64,000 nt of DNA. Origin: Verrucomicrobiota bacterium (GTDB lineage Bacteria; Verrucomicrobiota; Verrucomicrobiia; Opitutales; Opitutaceae). The stretch covers positions 1 through 64,000 of the forward strand of contig JAUWBD010000004.1 in assembly GCA_030605125.1 (NCBI GenBank), written 5' to 3'. The translations under genes were made by a program, and so were the position numbers. Below the pieces are notes generated by a model. It saw only the letters and a program-made list of their open reading frames with translations, was not told the origin of the DNA and searched no databases. Of this stretch, positions 8,881 to 15,907 are shown piece after piece. Numbering within the stretch: the stretch's first letter is position 1; every line of letters begins with the position of its first letter.

Positions 8881-9014
8881 GCCGCACCTCCGCCATTGAC
8901 CAGGAGCGCGGCCTGGCTAAGGTTACGGGTAAGCAGCCGCCACCACTCACCGCCGCCGACGTGTAGGCGGGGAGTGCGTAGGGCCGAGGGCATCGCCAAT
9001 TGTCCCGGTTTCAT
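8877..9014 (-). CDS. 45-residue coupled small protein
   Basis: A very short gene, MKPGQLAMPSALRTPRLHVG and 25 more residues, whose ATG overlaps the stop of the gpF-like gene (ATGA at 9014) and whose stop overlaps the start of the gpG-like gene (ATGA at 8880). The double overlap suggests translation passes through it from one gene to the next. It may be a real protein or a coupling leader. No family is recognised. Confidence 0.45.
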   Translation of the reverse strand: MKPGQLAMPSALRTPRLHVGGGEWWRLLTRNLSQAALLVNGGGAA

Positions 9015-10270
9015 CGGCTGCTTTTTTTCTGCTCGGAGAGGTCGTAGCTCGAGAGCACCCAGTGCGCGCTCGGCTTGCCCTTCCACTGGTTGGCCAACAC
9101 CACGCGGTAGCCGTCGTGCTCGATCGTGATCGAGCGCGAGCCCCGCTGAGTCACGGTCCCCTCCGCGATGACGGTGGGCATCTTCCGGAGGATCGTTTCC
9201 CCATCGATGCCGTCCTGGAACTTCGCGGCACGCGCGTCTCCGCGCGCCTTGATGTGGACGAGCCCCATGCGCTCGTTGCCCCAGCGGAAGTCGATCGCGC
9301 CGATGTCCTCGCGCTCCATCGCGCTCATCACGTCGGTCTTGGTCGCCAGCGCTTTTTCCACCGCGGCGTTGCCGGCCGCGATCGCGTTGGTCTTCGCGAA
9401 GCGCCCGTTCTCGTCGCGCGCGTATTCACGGTTGGCGAGCGGAGCGCCGGGCTCGTCGGTGAGGCGATACACGCCGTCCGGGTCGAAGCGGCCCACGCCC
9501 GTCGCCTCGAGCGCGGCGCGCAGGCGCGGATCCTCGATCGCAAGCGTCGCCTGGGCATCCCCGCCGAAGTCGCGCACCGCCTCGCGGTCCGGCTCGATGC
9601 GCGTGTGCAGATCGATCAGCCCGAGCGCCATCGCCTCGCGCCGGCTCACGTCCTCGAGGCCCATCCCCGAGCCGAAATCGAAGGGCGGATAGGGATTCCC
9701 GAAGCGGGAGATTTTCACCCAGATCGGATGATCCTTCAGCGCGATCATTCGCGGCCAGGCCTCGGTGCGCGGGCCGCCGGCATCGAGCCAGATCTGGTTC
9801 CAGTCGCGCGCGGTGCCGCGGTCAACCGCGTCGAAGTTCGTCACCCGCACCAGCTCCTGCGCGGGATACATGTCGAGGATGGCCTCGTCCTGGCCCTGGA
9901 TGTGGGCGCCCAGGTTGCGCATCATCGACACGTTGGTCTCGATCTGGAGATTGGTCCGTCGTGTCGAGGCGAAGTCCTCGAGGCCGCCGGCCTTCTCCGG
10001 CGGCGCCTGGTATCCGGTGCTCCAGAGGAACTGTTTGATGCTCAGTCGCGCCGTCGCCACGTCGATCTCGCCGGCGAGCACGCGGCGATTCACGCGCGAG
10101 ATGCGATCAAGATGACGCACGTCCTGCACCTTGGCCGAAAACTCCGCGCGCCGTAGCAAGTCCGCGTCGATCCGCGCGAGATCCGCCGTGCCGAGGCTGG
10201 TCGGCAGCAGAGCGCGCGCATCATGTGCGTCGATCGCCTCGCGGAAGGGACGTGGACGGGGAGAGATCAC
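9011..10270 (-). CDS. Head morphogenesis protein (Mu gpF-like) with C-terminal BECR-type nuclease-like domain
   Basis: A 419-residue protein; the GTG at 10270 is chosen because it follows the methyltransferase stop by five bases. Residues about 40-215 match the phage Mu gpF-like head morphogenesis family, with TNVSMMRNLGAHIQGQDEA and the stretch RFGNPYPPFDFGSGMGLEDV. Such proteins sit at the portal and are ejected with DNA. Residues about 310-410 form a separate unit (GAIDFRWGNERMGLVHIKA, then a strand-rich stretch ending HWVLSSYDL) that resembles the phage-carried barnase/EndoU/colicin/RelE (BECR) nuclease-like domains often fused to gpF. The fusion suggests an RNase-type effector delivered or packaged with the genome; activity is not shown. 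The linker at residues 220-305 is Arg/Asp rich. Confidence 0.75.
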   Translation of the reverse strand: MISPRPRPFREAIDAHDARALLPTSLGTADLARIDADLLRRAEFSAKVQDVRHLDRISRVNRRVLAGEIDVATARLSIKQFLWSTGYQAPPEKAGGLEDFASTRRTNLQIETNVSMMRNLGAHIQGQDEAILDMYPAQELVRVTNFDAVDRGTARDWNQIWLDAGGPRTEAWPRMIALKDHPIWVKISRFGNPYPPFDFGSGMGLEDVSRREAMALGLIDLHTRIEPDREAVRDFGGDAQATLAIEDPRLRAALEATGVGRFDPDGVYRLTDEPGAPLANREYARDENGRFAKTNAIAAGNAAVEKALATKTDVMSAMEREDIGAIDFRWGNERMGLVHIKARGDARAAKFQDGIDGETILRKMPTVIAEGTVTQRGSRSITIEHDGYRVVLANQWKGKPSAHWVLSSYDLSEQKKSSR

Positions 10271-10275
10271 GGTTG

Positions 10276-11106
10276 TCAGGCGGCGCGTTTGCGCTGCGCG
10301 GCTTTGATCGGGTAGCTCGTGATGATGACCTCGCGGTAGCGGCGCCCGGTGCGGCCGCGGTTGTTGCCGATGCCGTTGGCGCGCTCCACCGCGAGGAGGT
10401 CGCGCCCCTTGAAGGCCGCGCGCACCTGGTCGCAGTCCTGGAAGGTCACCATCCACTTGCCCGCGAGGCCCTGCACGGCCTGCGCGAAGCGGTTGAGGGT
10501 GACCTCATCCCAGCCGTCGTAGGCCTCGCCGCCGGCGTCAAGGTAGGGCGGGTCCATGAAGAAGAAGGTGCCAGGCGCATCGTAGAGCTTCAGCACGCGC
10601 GACCAGTCGCCCTTCTCGATCGTGGTGCGATCGAGCCGGTGTGAGAGGGAGCGGATGGCGAGCAGCCGCTGCGAGCGCGACACGAGGCCGTGCGTGCGCG
10701 TCACCGCGAAGGTCTTGCCCATGCCGCCGAAGGAGAGGCGGTGGCGGATGAACCAGCGCGCCGCGCGCTGGATCTCCGTGAGACCAGGCTGCGCGAGGTA
10801 GTCGTCGAAGACCTGGCGCGCGTTCAGCACGAGATCCATCTGATCGAGCAGCTCGTCCAGGTGGTATTTCGCGTTGTTCATGAACGCGACCAGGTCGCCG
10901 TTGATGTCGTTGATCACCTCGTGGTGGCTCGGCGGCCGCGCGAAAAACACCGCGCCACCGCCGAAGAAGGGCTCCACGTAGGCGGTGTGCTCCGGGATGA
11001 GCGGCAGGATGTGCTTCAGCATGCGCGTCTTTCCGCCCGGCCAGGCGATCACGGGTTTGGCGGCGGGCAGACCAGGGAAGGGGATTTCGTTTTCGTGCGG
11101 CTTCAT
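10276..11106 (-). CDS. DNA adenine-N6 methyltransferase (Dam/DpnM family)
   Basis: A 276-residue protein with both hallmark motifs of D12-class adenine methyltransferases: the SAM-binding YVEPFFGGGAVFFA at residues 43-56, preceded by IAWPGGKTRML at 20-30, and the catalytic DPPYLDAGG at 185-193. It transfers a methyl group to adenine N6 in duplex DNA; the site is unknown, since GATC is only one possibility for the family. It lies between the DUF1320-like gene and the gpF-like gene, a typical place for an extra 'moron' gene that may shield phage DNA from restriction. No partner restriction nuclease is seen nearby. Confidence 0.92.
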   Translation of the reverse strand: MKPHENEIPFPGLPAAKPVIAWPGGKTRMLKHILPLIPEHTAYVEPFFGGGAVFFARPPSHHEVINDINGDLVAFMNNAKYHLDELLDQMDLVLNARQVFDDYLAQPGLTEIQRAARWFIRHRLSFGGMGKTFAVTRTHGLVSRSQRLLAIRSLSHRLDRTTIEKGDWSRVLKLYDAPGTFFFMDPPYLDAGGEAYDGWDEVTLNRFAQAVQGLAGKWMVTFQDCDQVRAAFKGRDLLAVERANGIGNNRGRTGRRYREVIITSYPIKAAQRKRAA

Positions 11107-11119
11107 GGCGAAAAAGAGG

Positions 11120-11563
11120 TCAGGCGCCGTCGGCGTCCTCGCGGGTGAACTTTCGCGGGCGTGGGGTGATTCGCGGAGAACGCGCCGCGCTCTTCTCGTC
11201 GGTTCGCTCCAACGGCTCTTCGATGTCGAAGGCCCCGTCGCGCACATCCCGCAGCACCGCCTCCGCCGACTTGTAGAGCGTGTTTTTCGCCTCGCTGATC
11301 TCGAGGTCGAGGCGAGCGAGGATCATCACCGCGAAGAGATCCAGCGTGGTGCTCTTCAGCTTGCCGGGGATGGTGTCGCCGGCGCCGAGGATGTATTTCC
11401 CCGACGCGCCCACGGCGCCGCGCACGCGACCCACCGCCTGCACGAGTTTCTCGAAAAGCGGGTCGGGCTGGCCGGCCGCGATCACCTTCGTGCGCGCGGC
11501 TTCGAGGAGCTTCGCGTTCACGACGGAGAGGGCGTCGGCTTCGGAAAGAGAGATCCAGGCCAT
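11120..11563 (-). CDS. Head-tail connector, DUF1320 / Mu gp36-like
   Basis: A 147-residue protein beginning MAWISLSEADALSVVNAKLL. The short N-terminal strand, then helices including LVQAVGRVRGAVGAS, then a C-terminal helix pair (LKSTTLDLFAVMILARLDL) are characteristic of the DUF1320/gp36 family of Mu-like phages, which follow the major capsid gene. The C-terminal 35 residues are charged and probably disordered. It lies 85 bases after the capsid gene and 13 bases before the methyltransferase. Confidence 0.7.
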   Translation of the reverse strand: MAWISLSEADALSVVNAKLLEAARTKVIAAGQPDPLFEKLVQAVGRVRGAVGASGKYILGAGDTIPGKLKSTTLDLFAVMILARLDLEISEAKNTLYKSAEAVLRDVRDGAFDIEEPLERTDEKSAARSPRITPRPRKFTREDADGA

Positions 11564-11648
11564 GATTTTGAGTGGTTTGATGGGCTCTAAAAACCCGCCG
11601 AGCCGGGAGCTCGGAGGGTCGAAGAATCCACCAAGAGCGCGGGGTTCG

Positions 11649-12578
11649 TTAGGCGGCCTTGGCGTTGATACGCTTGGCGGCGACGGGGTTCGTCTCCGCG
11701 ATCTCCTCGGTCCAGTCGAACTTGAGCACCTCGTCGCGACCGTCCTCGCTCTCGTAGCTGCCGGGCACCATCCACTGGCCCATCAGGCGGAAGGTCTTCA
11801 TGAAAGACGCATCCATCGTGTTGGGCGTGGGGCTGCACGCGAAGACCAGGATCTGGTCGTCCAGAAGGAAGTCGATGGCCTCCTCCTTGCCTTCGGGAGC
11901 GGTGTCCTGGACCATCATCGACATCATCACCTCGGGTTTGCTGATGAGCATCGCCGAGATGTCCTCGAGCGTGGGCACCTTGAGCGCCTTGCCGGTGCCG
12001 CCGTTGAAGCGGCCGAGCACCTTGTCGTTGTTCTTGGTGCGGAGGTAGGCGGTCGGGCCGAAGAGCACGCGCACCGGCGCGCCGTTCTTGGCGAGCTTCA
12101 TCACCTCGAGGATGATCGAGTCGAGCTGCTTGATCGGATCGTAGCCGGCCGCCTCGAAGTTGACGTTGGTGCCCGCACCGACGGCCGCGAGCGCCTTCTC
12201 GATCGTCTCCGCCTCGTGGTCGAGGCCGGCGGCGTCGGCGAGGAGGGTGGCGCCATACTTCGCCTGGTTGAGCAGCTGCTCGTCGTTGAGCGTCTCGAAG
12301 TTCGGGATCGGGAAATCGAGCGCGCGGGGATCGAGCGCATAGTTCGCGTCGCTGGCGAGGAAGCCGATGCGAGTGGCGCGGCCGTCCGGCGAGCGGCGCG
12401 TGTTGGGACGCTTGTAGCGATGCTTCGCGTCGTATTTCTTGTATTTGCCGGTCAGCGTGGGGACTTCGACCGTGGGCGCGAGGAACTGCGCCACGGGGCG
12501 GATCGAGGCCTGGGAGGCATCGCGCGCGTAGTTGCGGAGGGTCGGGTTGGTGCCGAGGGAGGTGATGCGGTTGGGCAT
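11649..12578 (-). CDS. Major capsid (head) protein
   Basis: A 309-residue protein in the major head gene position, directly downstream of the protease-scaffold and decoration genes. It begins MPNRITSLGTNPTLRNYARD and contains an HK97-like body with FDWTEEIAETNPVAAKRI near the end, similar to putative major capsid proteins of other transposable phages. Helices in residues 90-150 and the FGPTAYLRTKNN segment at about 168-180 are typical of this family. No cleavage prodomain is obvious, in agreement with a separately encoded scaffold. The start has the CTCCCACC-ATG context. Confidence 0.8.
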   Translation of the reverse strand: MPNRITSLGTNPTLRNYARDASQASIRPVAQFLAPTVEVPTLTGKYKKYDAKHRYKRPNTRRSPDGRATRIGFLASDANYALDPRALDFPIPNFETLNDEQLLNQAKYGATLLADAAGLDHEAETIEKALAAVGAGTNVNFEAAGYDPIKQLDSIILEVMKLAKNGAPVRVLFGPTAYLRTKNNDKVLGRFNGGTGKALKVPTLEDISAMLISKPEVMMSMMVQDTAPEGKEEAIDFLLDDQILVFACSPTPNTMDASFMKTFRLMGQWMVPGSYESEDGRDEVLKFDWTEEIAETNPVAAKRINAKAA

Positions 12579-12645
12579 GGTGGGAGGGCCCGCTTGGCGG
12601 GCCGTTCAAGGATGAGGTTTGGGTGGTGGGCTGGGTGTTGCTGGA

Positions 12646-13074
12646 TCAGGTGACGGTGACGTTGCCGATGAGCACGGGGCGCAGGAGGACGAGCTGGCCG
12701 TCCACGCCCTTCTCCTCGGCGATCGCGATCACGCGGTAGGTGCCGGCGGCGGCGGGCAAGGCGCGCACCTTGCCCTTGTCGGCGGCGGTGCCGACGTCCG
12801 CCAGGACGAGGCGGTCGCCGGGGTTGCACGCGCCCTTGAGCGGCACGCGGTAGTTCCGCATCGGGTTGAGGAACTCGACCGAGGTGCGCTGGCCATCCAC
12901 GGCCTCGTCGTCGATGAGGTAAAGCGCGTCGGCCGTGTTCGCGGCCGGCAGCTTCACCTCGGGCACGCCGGCGTCGTGCGTGAGCACGCCGAGGCGGGAG
13001 CGCATGCCGGTGAGGTCTTCGCCGGCGAGCACGGGGAACGCGCCGATGCGCGTGTTGGATTGATCGGCATTCAT
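12646..13074 (-). CDS. Capsid decoration-type protein (DUF2190-like)
   Basis: A 142-residue, beta-rich protein between the protease-scaffold and major capsid genes, the usual site of a head decoration or stabilisation protein. It contains VPLKGACNPGDRLVLADVG and a strand pair around TYRVIAIAEEKG, resembling DUF2190-type proteins with repeated short beta-barrel strands. The assignment relies on order and fold-like pattern. Confidence 0.55.
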   Translation of the reverse strand: MNADQSNTRIGAFPVLAGEDLTGMRSRLGVLTHDAGVPEVKLPAANTADALYLIDDEAVDGQRTSVEFLNPMRNYRVPLKGACNPGDRLVLADVGTAADKGKVRALPAAAGTYRVIAIAEEKGVDGQLVLLRPVLIGNVTVT

Positions 13075-13126
13075 GGGTTCTGGATCGGGTTTGGGTGACT
13101 GGGTGTGTTTGCGGGCGGGAGCGCCT

Positions 13127-13615
13127 TTAGCCGGCGTCGATCTCGGCCGCCGCCTGGTCGTAGGCTTGGCTGAGGCTCAGGCGCGGGTTGGCCTGGCGGA
13201 GCGCGGCGGCGCGGTTGCTGATCTTGGCGGCGCGCGCCTGTTCTTTCGCGGCCTTTTGGTCCGCGGCGACCTCGGCGGGCGTCTTGGCCGATTGGCGGTT
13301 GGTGATCGGCGCGCGGTCCTCGGCGCCGGTGCCGCCCTCGACCACGGGGATGCTCTCGAGGAGATCGAGCGTGCCGGCGCGGTTGGCGATCAACTGCGCC
13401 TTCCACTTGTCGCGGTGCTCGGGCTTGAAGCGGTTCTTGTATTTCTCGAGGTCGGCCTCGACCTGGGCGGCACGGAGCGTGGTGAGCTCCTTGTTGGCGG
13501 TTTCGAGATCGCCCTCGGCCTTGGTGGCGCGGTTCGCGATCTGGCTGTAGGCGGCGAGGGCCGCGTCTTCGGAGGCGTCTTCCGACAGCCCCATCTTTCT
13601 GAGCAGTGCTTTCAT
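13127..13615 (-). CDS. Nested scaffold protein (Z-like), internal start
   Basis: The same frame as the protease, beginning at an internal ATG whose upstream bases (CAACCCACC) match the start contexts of the capsid, tape measure and tail-terminator genes. The product is 162 residues, highly charged, with long predicted helices (KAEGDLETANKELTTLRAAQ), as expected of a head scaffold. Phage Mu makes its scaffold from gene I in the same nested manner. The use of this start is inferred. Confidence 0.6.
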   Translation of the reverse strand: MKALLRKMGLSEDASEDAALAAYSQIANRATKAEGDLETANKELTTLRAAQVEADLEKYKNRFKPEHRDKWKAQLIANRAGTLDLLESIPVVEGGTGAEDRAPITNRQSAKTPAEVAADQKAAKEQARAAKISNRAAALRQANPRLSLSQAYDQAAAEIDAG

Positions 13616-14155
13616 GGTGGGTTGGGTTTCGCTCCGCTCCGGCGACGCGCCGGGATCGCGGTTGGAAATGGGTTTGCCGCCCTTGTTGTTCGGGTCGTTG
13701 GTCAGGGCCAGGCGCTCCAGCGCCAGCGGGCGGACGAGCGGATAAGCGCGGTTGCGCACCCTGCGCTCGCCGACCTTCTCCACATCGGCCGGATCATAGA
13801 CGGTGGAGAAAAACTTGTAGCGGCCGCTCTTCACCGCCGGCTCGCCGATGTCGGTCCAGTCGATCCGGCCCTCGAGCTGCCCGTCGCGGTTGCGCACCTC
13901 CTTCAGCCAGCCGAAGGCCTCGCTGCTCTTCTCAGGGTCGAGGGAGAAGTGATCCTGGTCGATCAGCAGCCCGGCGAAGCCGTCGCCGGCCTCACGCGCC
14001 GCCGCCTGGAAGCGGTTGACGATCGAGTCGAGCGCCTTGGCGTCGATGGCTTGCACCACCCCGGCCGCGCGGTTGAGATGCTCGCCAGTGACTTCGATCT
14101 GATACCAGCCATCGGCCGGCAGTTGGCCGGCTCGGTTAAGGATTCGGGAGTTCAT
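13127..14155 (-). CDS. Prohead protease and scaffold (Mu I/Z-like)
   Basis: A 342-residue protein like Mu protein I. Residues 1-150 are the protease half, with GLLIDQDHFSLDPEKSSEAFGWL carrying the D-x-x-H type segment and the KFFSTVYDP strand typical of phage I-like serine proteases. Residues 180-342 are charged and helical, as in a scaffold. An internal ATG at 13615 (MKALLRKMGLSEDASEDAAL) with the CAACCCACC-ATG context probably makes the scaffold (Z) as a separate nested product. The linker before it, GGKPISNRDPGASPERSETQ, contains an Asn-Arg repeat-like peptide. It matures the prohead. Confidence 0.8.
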   Translation of the reverse strand: MNSRILNRAGQLPADGWYQIEVTGEHLNRAAGVVQAIDAKALDSIVNRFQAAAREAGDGFAGLLIDQDHFSLDPEKSSEAFGWLKEVRNRDGQLEGRIDWTDIGEPAVKSGRYKFFSTVYDPADVEKVGERRVRNRAYPLVRPLALERLALTNDPNNKGGKPISNRDPGASPERSETQPTMKALLRKMGLSEDASEDAALAAYSQIANRATKAEGDLETANKELTTLRAAQVEADLEKYKNRFKPEHRDKWKAQLIANRAGTLDLLESIPVVEGGTGAEDRAPITNRQSAKTPAEVAADQKAAKEQARAAKISNRAAALRQANPRLSLSQAYDQAAAEIDAG

Positions 14156-14191
14156 GCGTTTCGAGAGGGCGTTAAAGGTTCTTCAATGGGC

Positions 14192-15907
14192 CTATTTCCG
14201 GCCCTTCCGGGCACGGGAGGGGGCAAGGGCGCGGGCCGGGCGCGAAACCGCCTTATTTTTGATTTCTCCGGACCGCGCCTCGGCCCCGGTCGCCAAGCCA
14301 TCGACAAACGCGGTGGAGTAGATCCGGTGAAACGCCTCGGTCTTGCCGCCGGCCGCCAGCACCTGCGCATAGATCGAGGGCATCTCCGCATCGAGCCGCC
14401 GCATCGCATCCAGCCATTCGGCCTCGTCGGTAATGGCGTCGATCTCGGCCAGGCGCTTGAGCAGCGGGGCGAGGTCCTGCAGATCCGCGGCCGACAGCTC
14501 CAGCTCCGCCGCCTTAGCGAAGCGCAGAGCGCTGGCGGCCTCGTCGCCCTGGGCGCGATTCGCGAACGGGCGCCCATTGGGCATTGGTCCTTGGTCATTG
14601 GGCATTCCCGCGCCCGGCGCGGGCGCCTTCTTCTTCACCGTCCAGCCGGTGCGCTCGGTAACCTCCGCCTCATCCAGCTCGAAGCCCGCGCCCGAAAGCT
14701 TGGCGACATCCTCGATGATCGCCGAGCTGTCCGTCTCCTCGTTGGCCGCGATCCGGAAATACGCCAAGTGCGCCTCGCCGGGAAAAGCCGCGTCCAACCA
14801 GGGCTTCACCAGATCGCGGTTGATGACCTCGCTGATGCGCCGCGCCTCGGCGGAGGCGATGCTGTCGAAGGCCTTCGAGTGCGCCTCGCTCGCCCCGCTG
14901 CCCAGGCCGGTGGCGTCGGTCAGCATGGTCAGCTTGCCGCCCGTGCCCGCGAGCACGAGCTTCTCGCTCAAGTGGCTCAGCCGGTCCTTGAACGGGGCCG
15001 AGCCCGTCGGCGCCTTGTTCTGGTGGTAGGTCGAGCCGTGCGGCAGGTAGCCGCTGCCGCCCTCCGCGATCTTCTGCGCGGCGCCTTCATACTCCGCCTC
15101 CTTGCCCTCCGGCACGTCCGGCGGCCCGATCACCACGCCGCTGGCGATATTGTAGATCTCGCCAAAGGCATCCCAATCCTTCTCCGACAACCCGGCGCGG
15201 ATAAACTTGAGCAGCGCGATGCGGTTCACCGGCCGCGCCACCTCGCGGTAAACGAAACGCTCCATCGGCAAGATTGCCTCGTCCGGCAGCGCGGCGAAAT
15301 GGGTGTCGCGGCCGTCGGGGTTGTATTTCCACGCGCCCTTCAGGCCGTCGCGCACCACGTTCCACTGGTCCACGATCTCGAGGTGGTGGCAGATCCCGCC
15401 CTTCTCCCACTTCTCACAGTGGGCGTAGCCCCGGAAGCGGGCCATAGCCAGGTGGTCGATGGCCTCGTAGAGATTGTCGATCGCATCGAAGCGGGCCCGG
15501 AGAAACGTCTTTTGCTTCTCCGCCTGCTTCTCCTCGGCCTTGGGATTGGAGAGGACATCCCAGTCCATCTCCTGGAGGCGGGCGAGCGTCAGCTCGATCA
15601 GCGCGACCATGTCGGCGTCGCTGCCCTCGATGTGGAAATACGTCCACTGCAGCTCCGCCATGTCGCCGCGGAAGTAGTCCTGGATAAGCCGGATCGCCCG
15701 CCGCAGCGTGAGCCCGCGCAGGGGATTTTCCTGCTCCCGCGAGCGACGGTAGGCAGCGAGACGCTGGTCGAAGGTGCGCCCGCCGGCGCCGCCTCGATTG
15801 CCGGTGATCGGCTTCTCGTCGCGATTGCGAATCGCGCGGGCCTGGCGGGGCGGGCGCGCCGCGATCAAGCGTTTGGTCTCGGCGAGAGTCTGTTTGGCTT
15901 TGCTCAT
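14192..15907 (-). CDS. Portal protein, DUF935 / Mu gp29-like
   Basis: A 571-residue protein of the DUF935 portal family, about the usual 500 residues plus extra sequence. Family marks include RRAIRLIQDYFRGDMAELQW (about 70-90), HCEKWEKGG near 165, and PVNRIALLKFIRAGLSEKDW with a FGEIYNIASG stretch. The C-terminal helical part interacts with the gpF-like protein in Mu relatives. It forms the dodecameric DNA entry ring. Residues about 436-452 (GMPNDQGPMPNGRPFANRAQ) look like an inserted low-complexity repeat. The ATG overlaps the large terminase stop. Confidence 0.88.
   Translation of the reverse strand: MSKAKQTLAETKRLIAARPPRQARAIRNRDEKPITGNRGGAGGRTFDQRLAAYRRSREQENPLRGLTLRRAIRLIQDYFRGDMAELQWTYFHIEGSDADMVALIELTLARLQEMDWDVLSNPKAEEKQAEKQKTFLRARFDAIDNLYEAIDHLAMARFRGYAHCEKWEKGGICHHLEIVDQWNVVRDGLKGAWKYNPDGRDTHFAALPDEAILPMERFVYREVARPVNRIALLKFIRAGLSEKDWDAFGEIYNIASGVVIGPPDVPEGKEAEYEGAAQKIAEGGSGYLPHGSTYHQNKAPTGSAPFKDRLSHLSEKLVLAGTGGKLTMLTDATGLGSGASEAHSKAFDSIASAEARRISEVINRDLVKPWLDAAFPGEAHLAYFRIAANEETDSSAIIEDVAKLSGAGFELDEAEVTERTGWTVKKKAPAPGAGMPNDQGPMPNGRPFANRAQGDEAASALRFAKAAELELSAADLQDLAPLLKRLAEIDAITDEAEWLDAMRRLDAEMPSIYAQVLAAGGKTEAFHRIYSTAFVDGLATGAEARSGEIKNKAVSRPARALAPSRARKGRK

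Noticed and set aside
10276-11106. Restriction-modification system
   Set aside because: The methyltransferase is alone; both neighbours are phage head genes and no nuclease gene is present.
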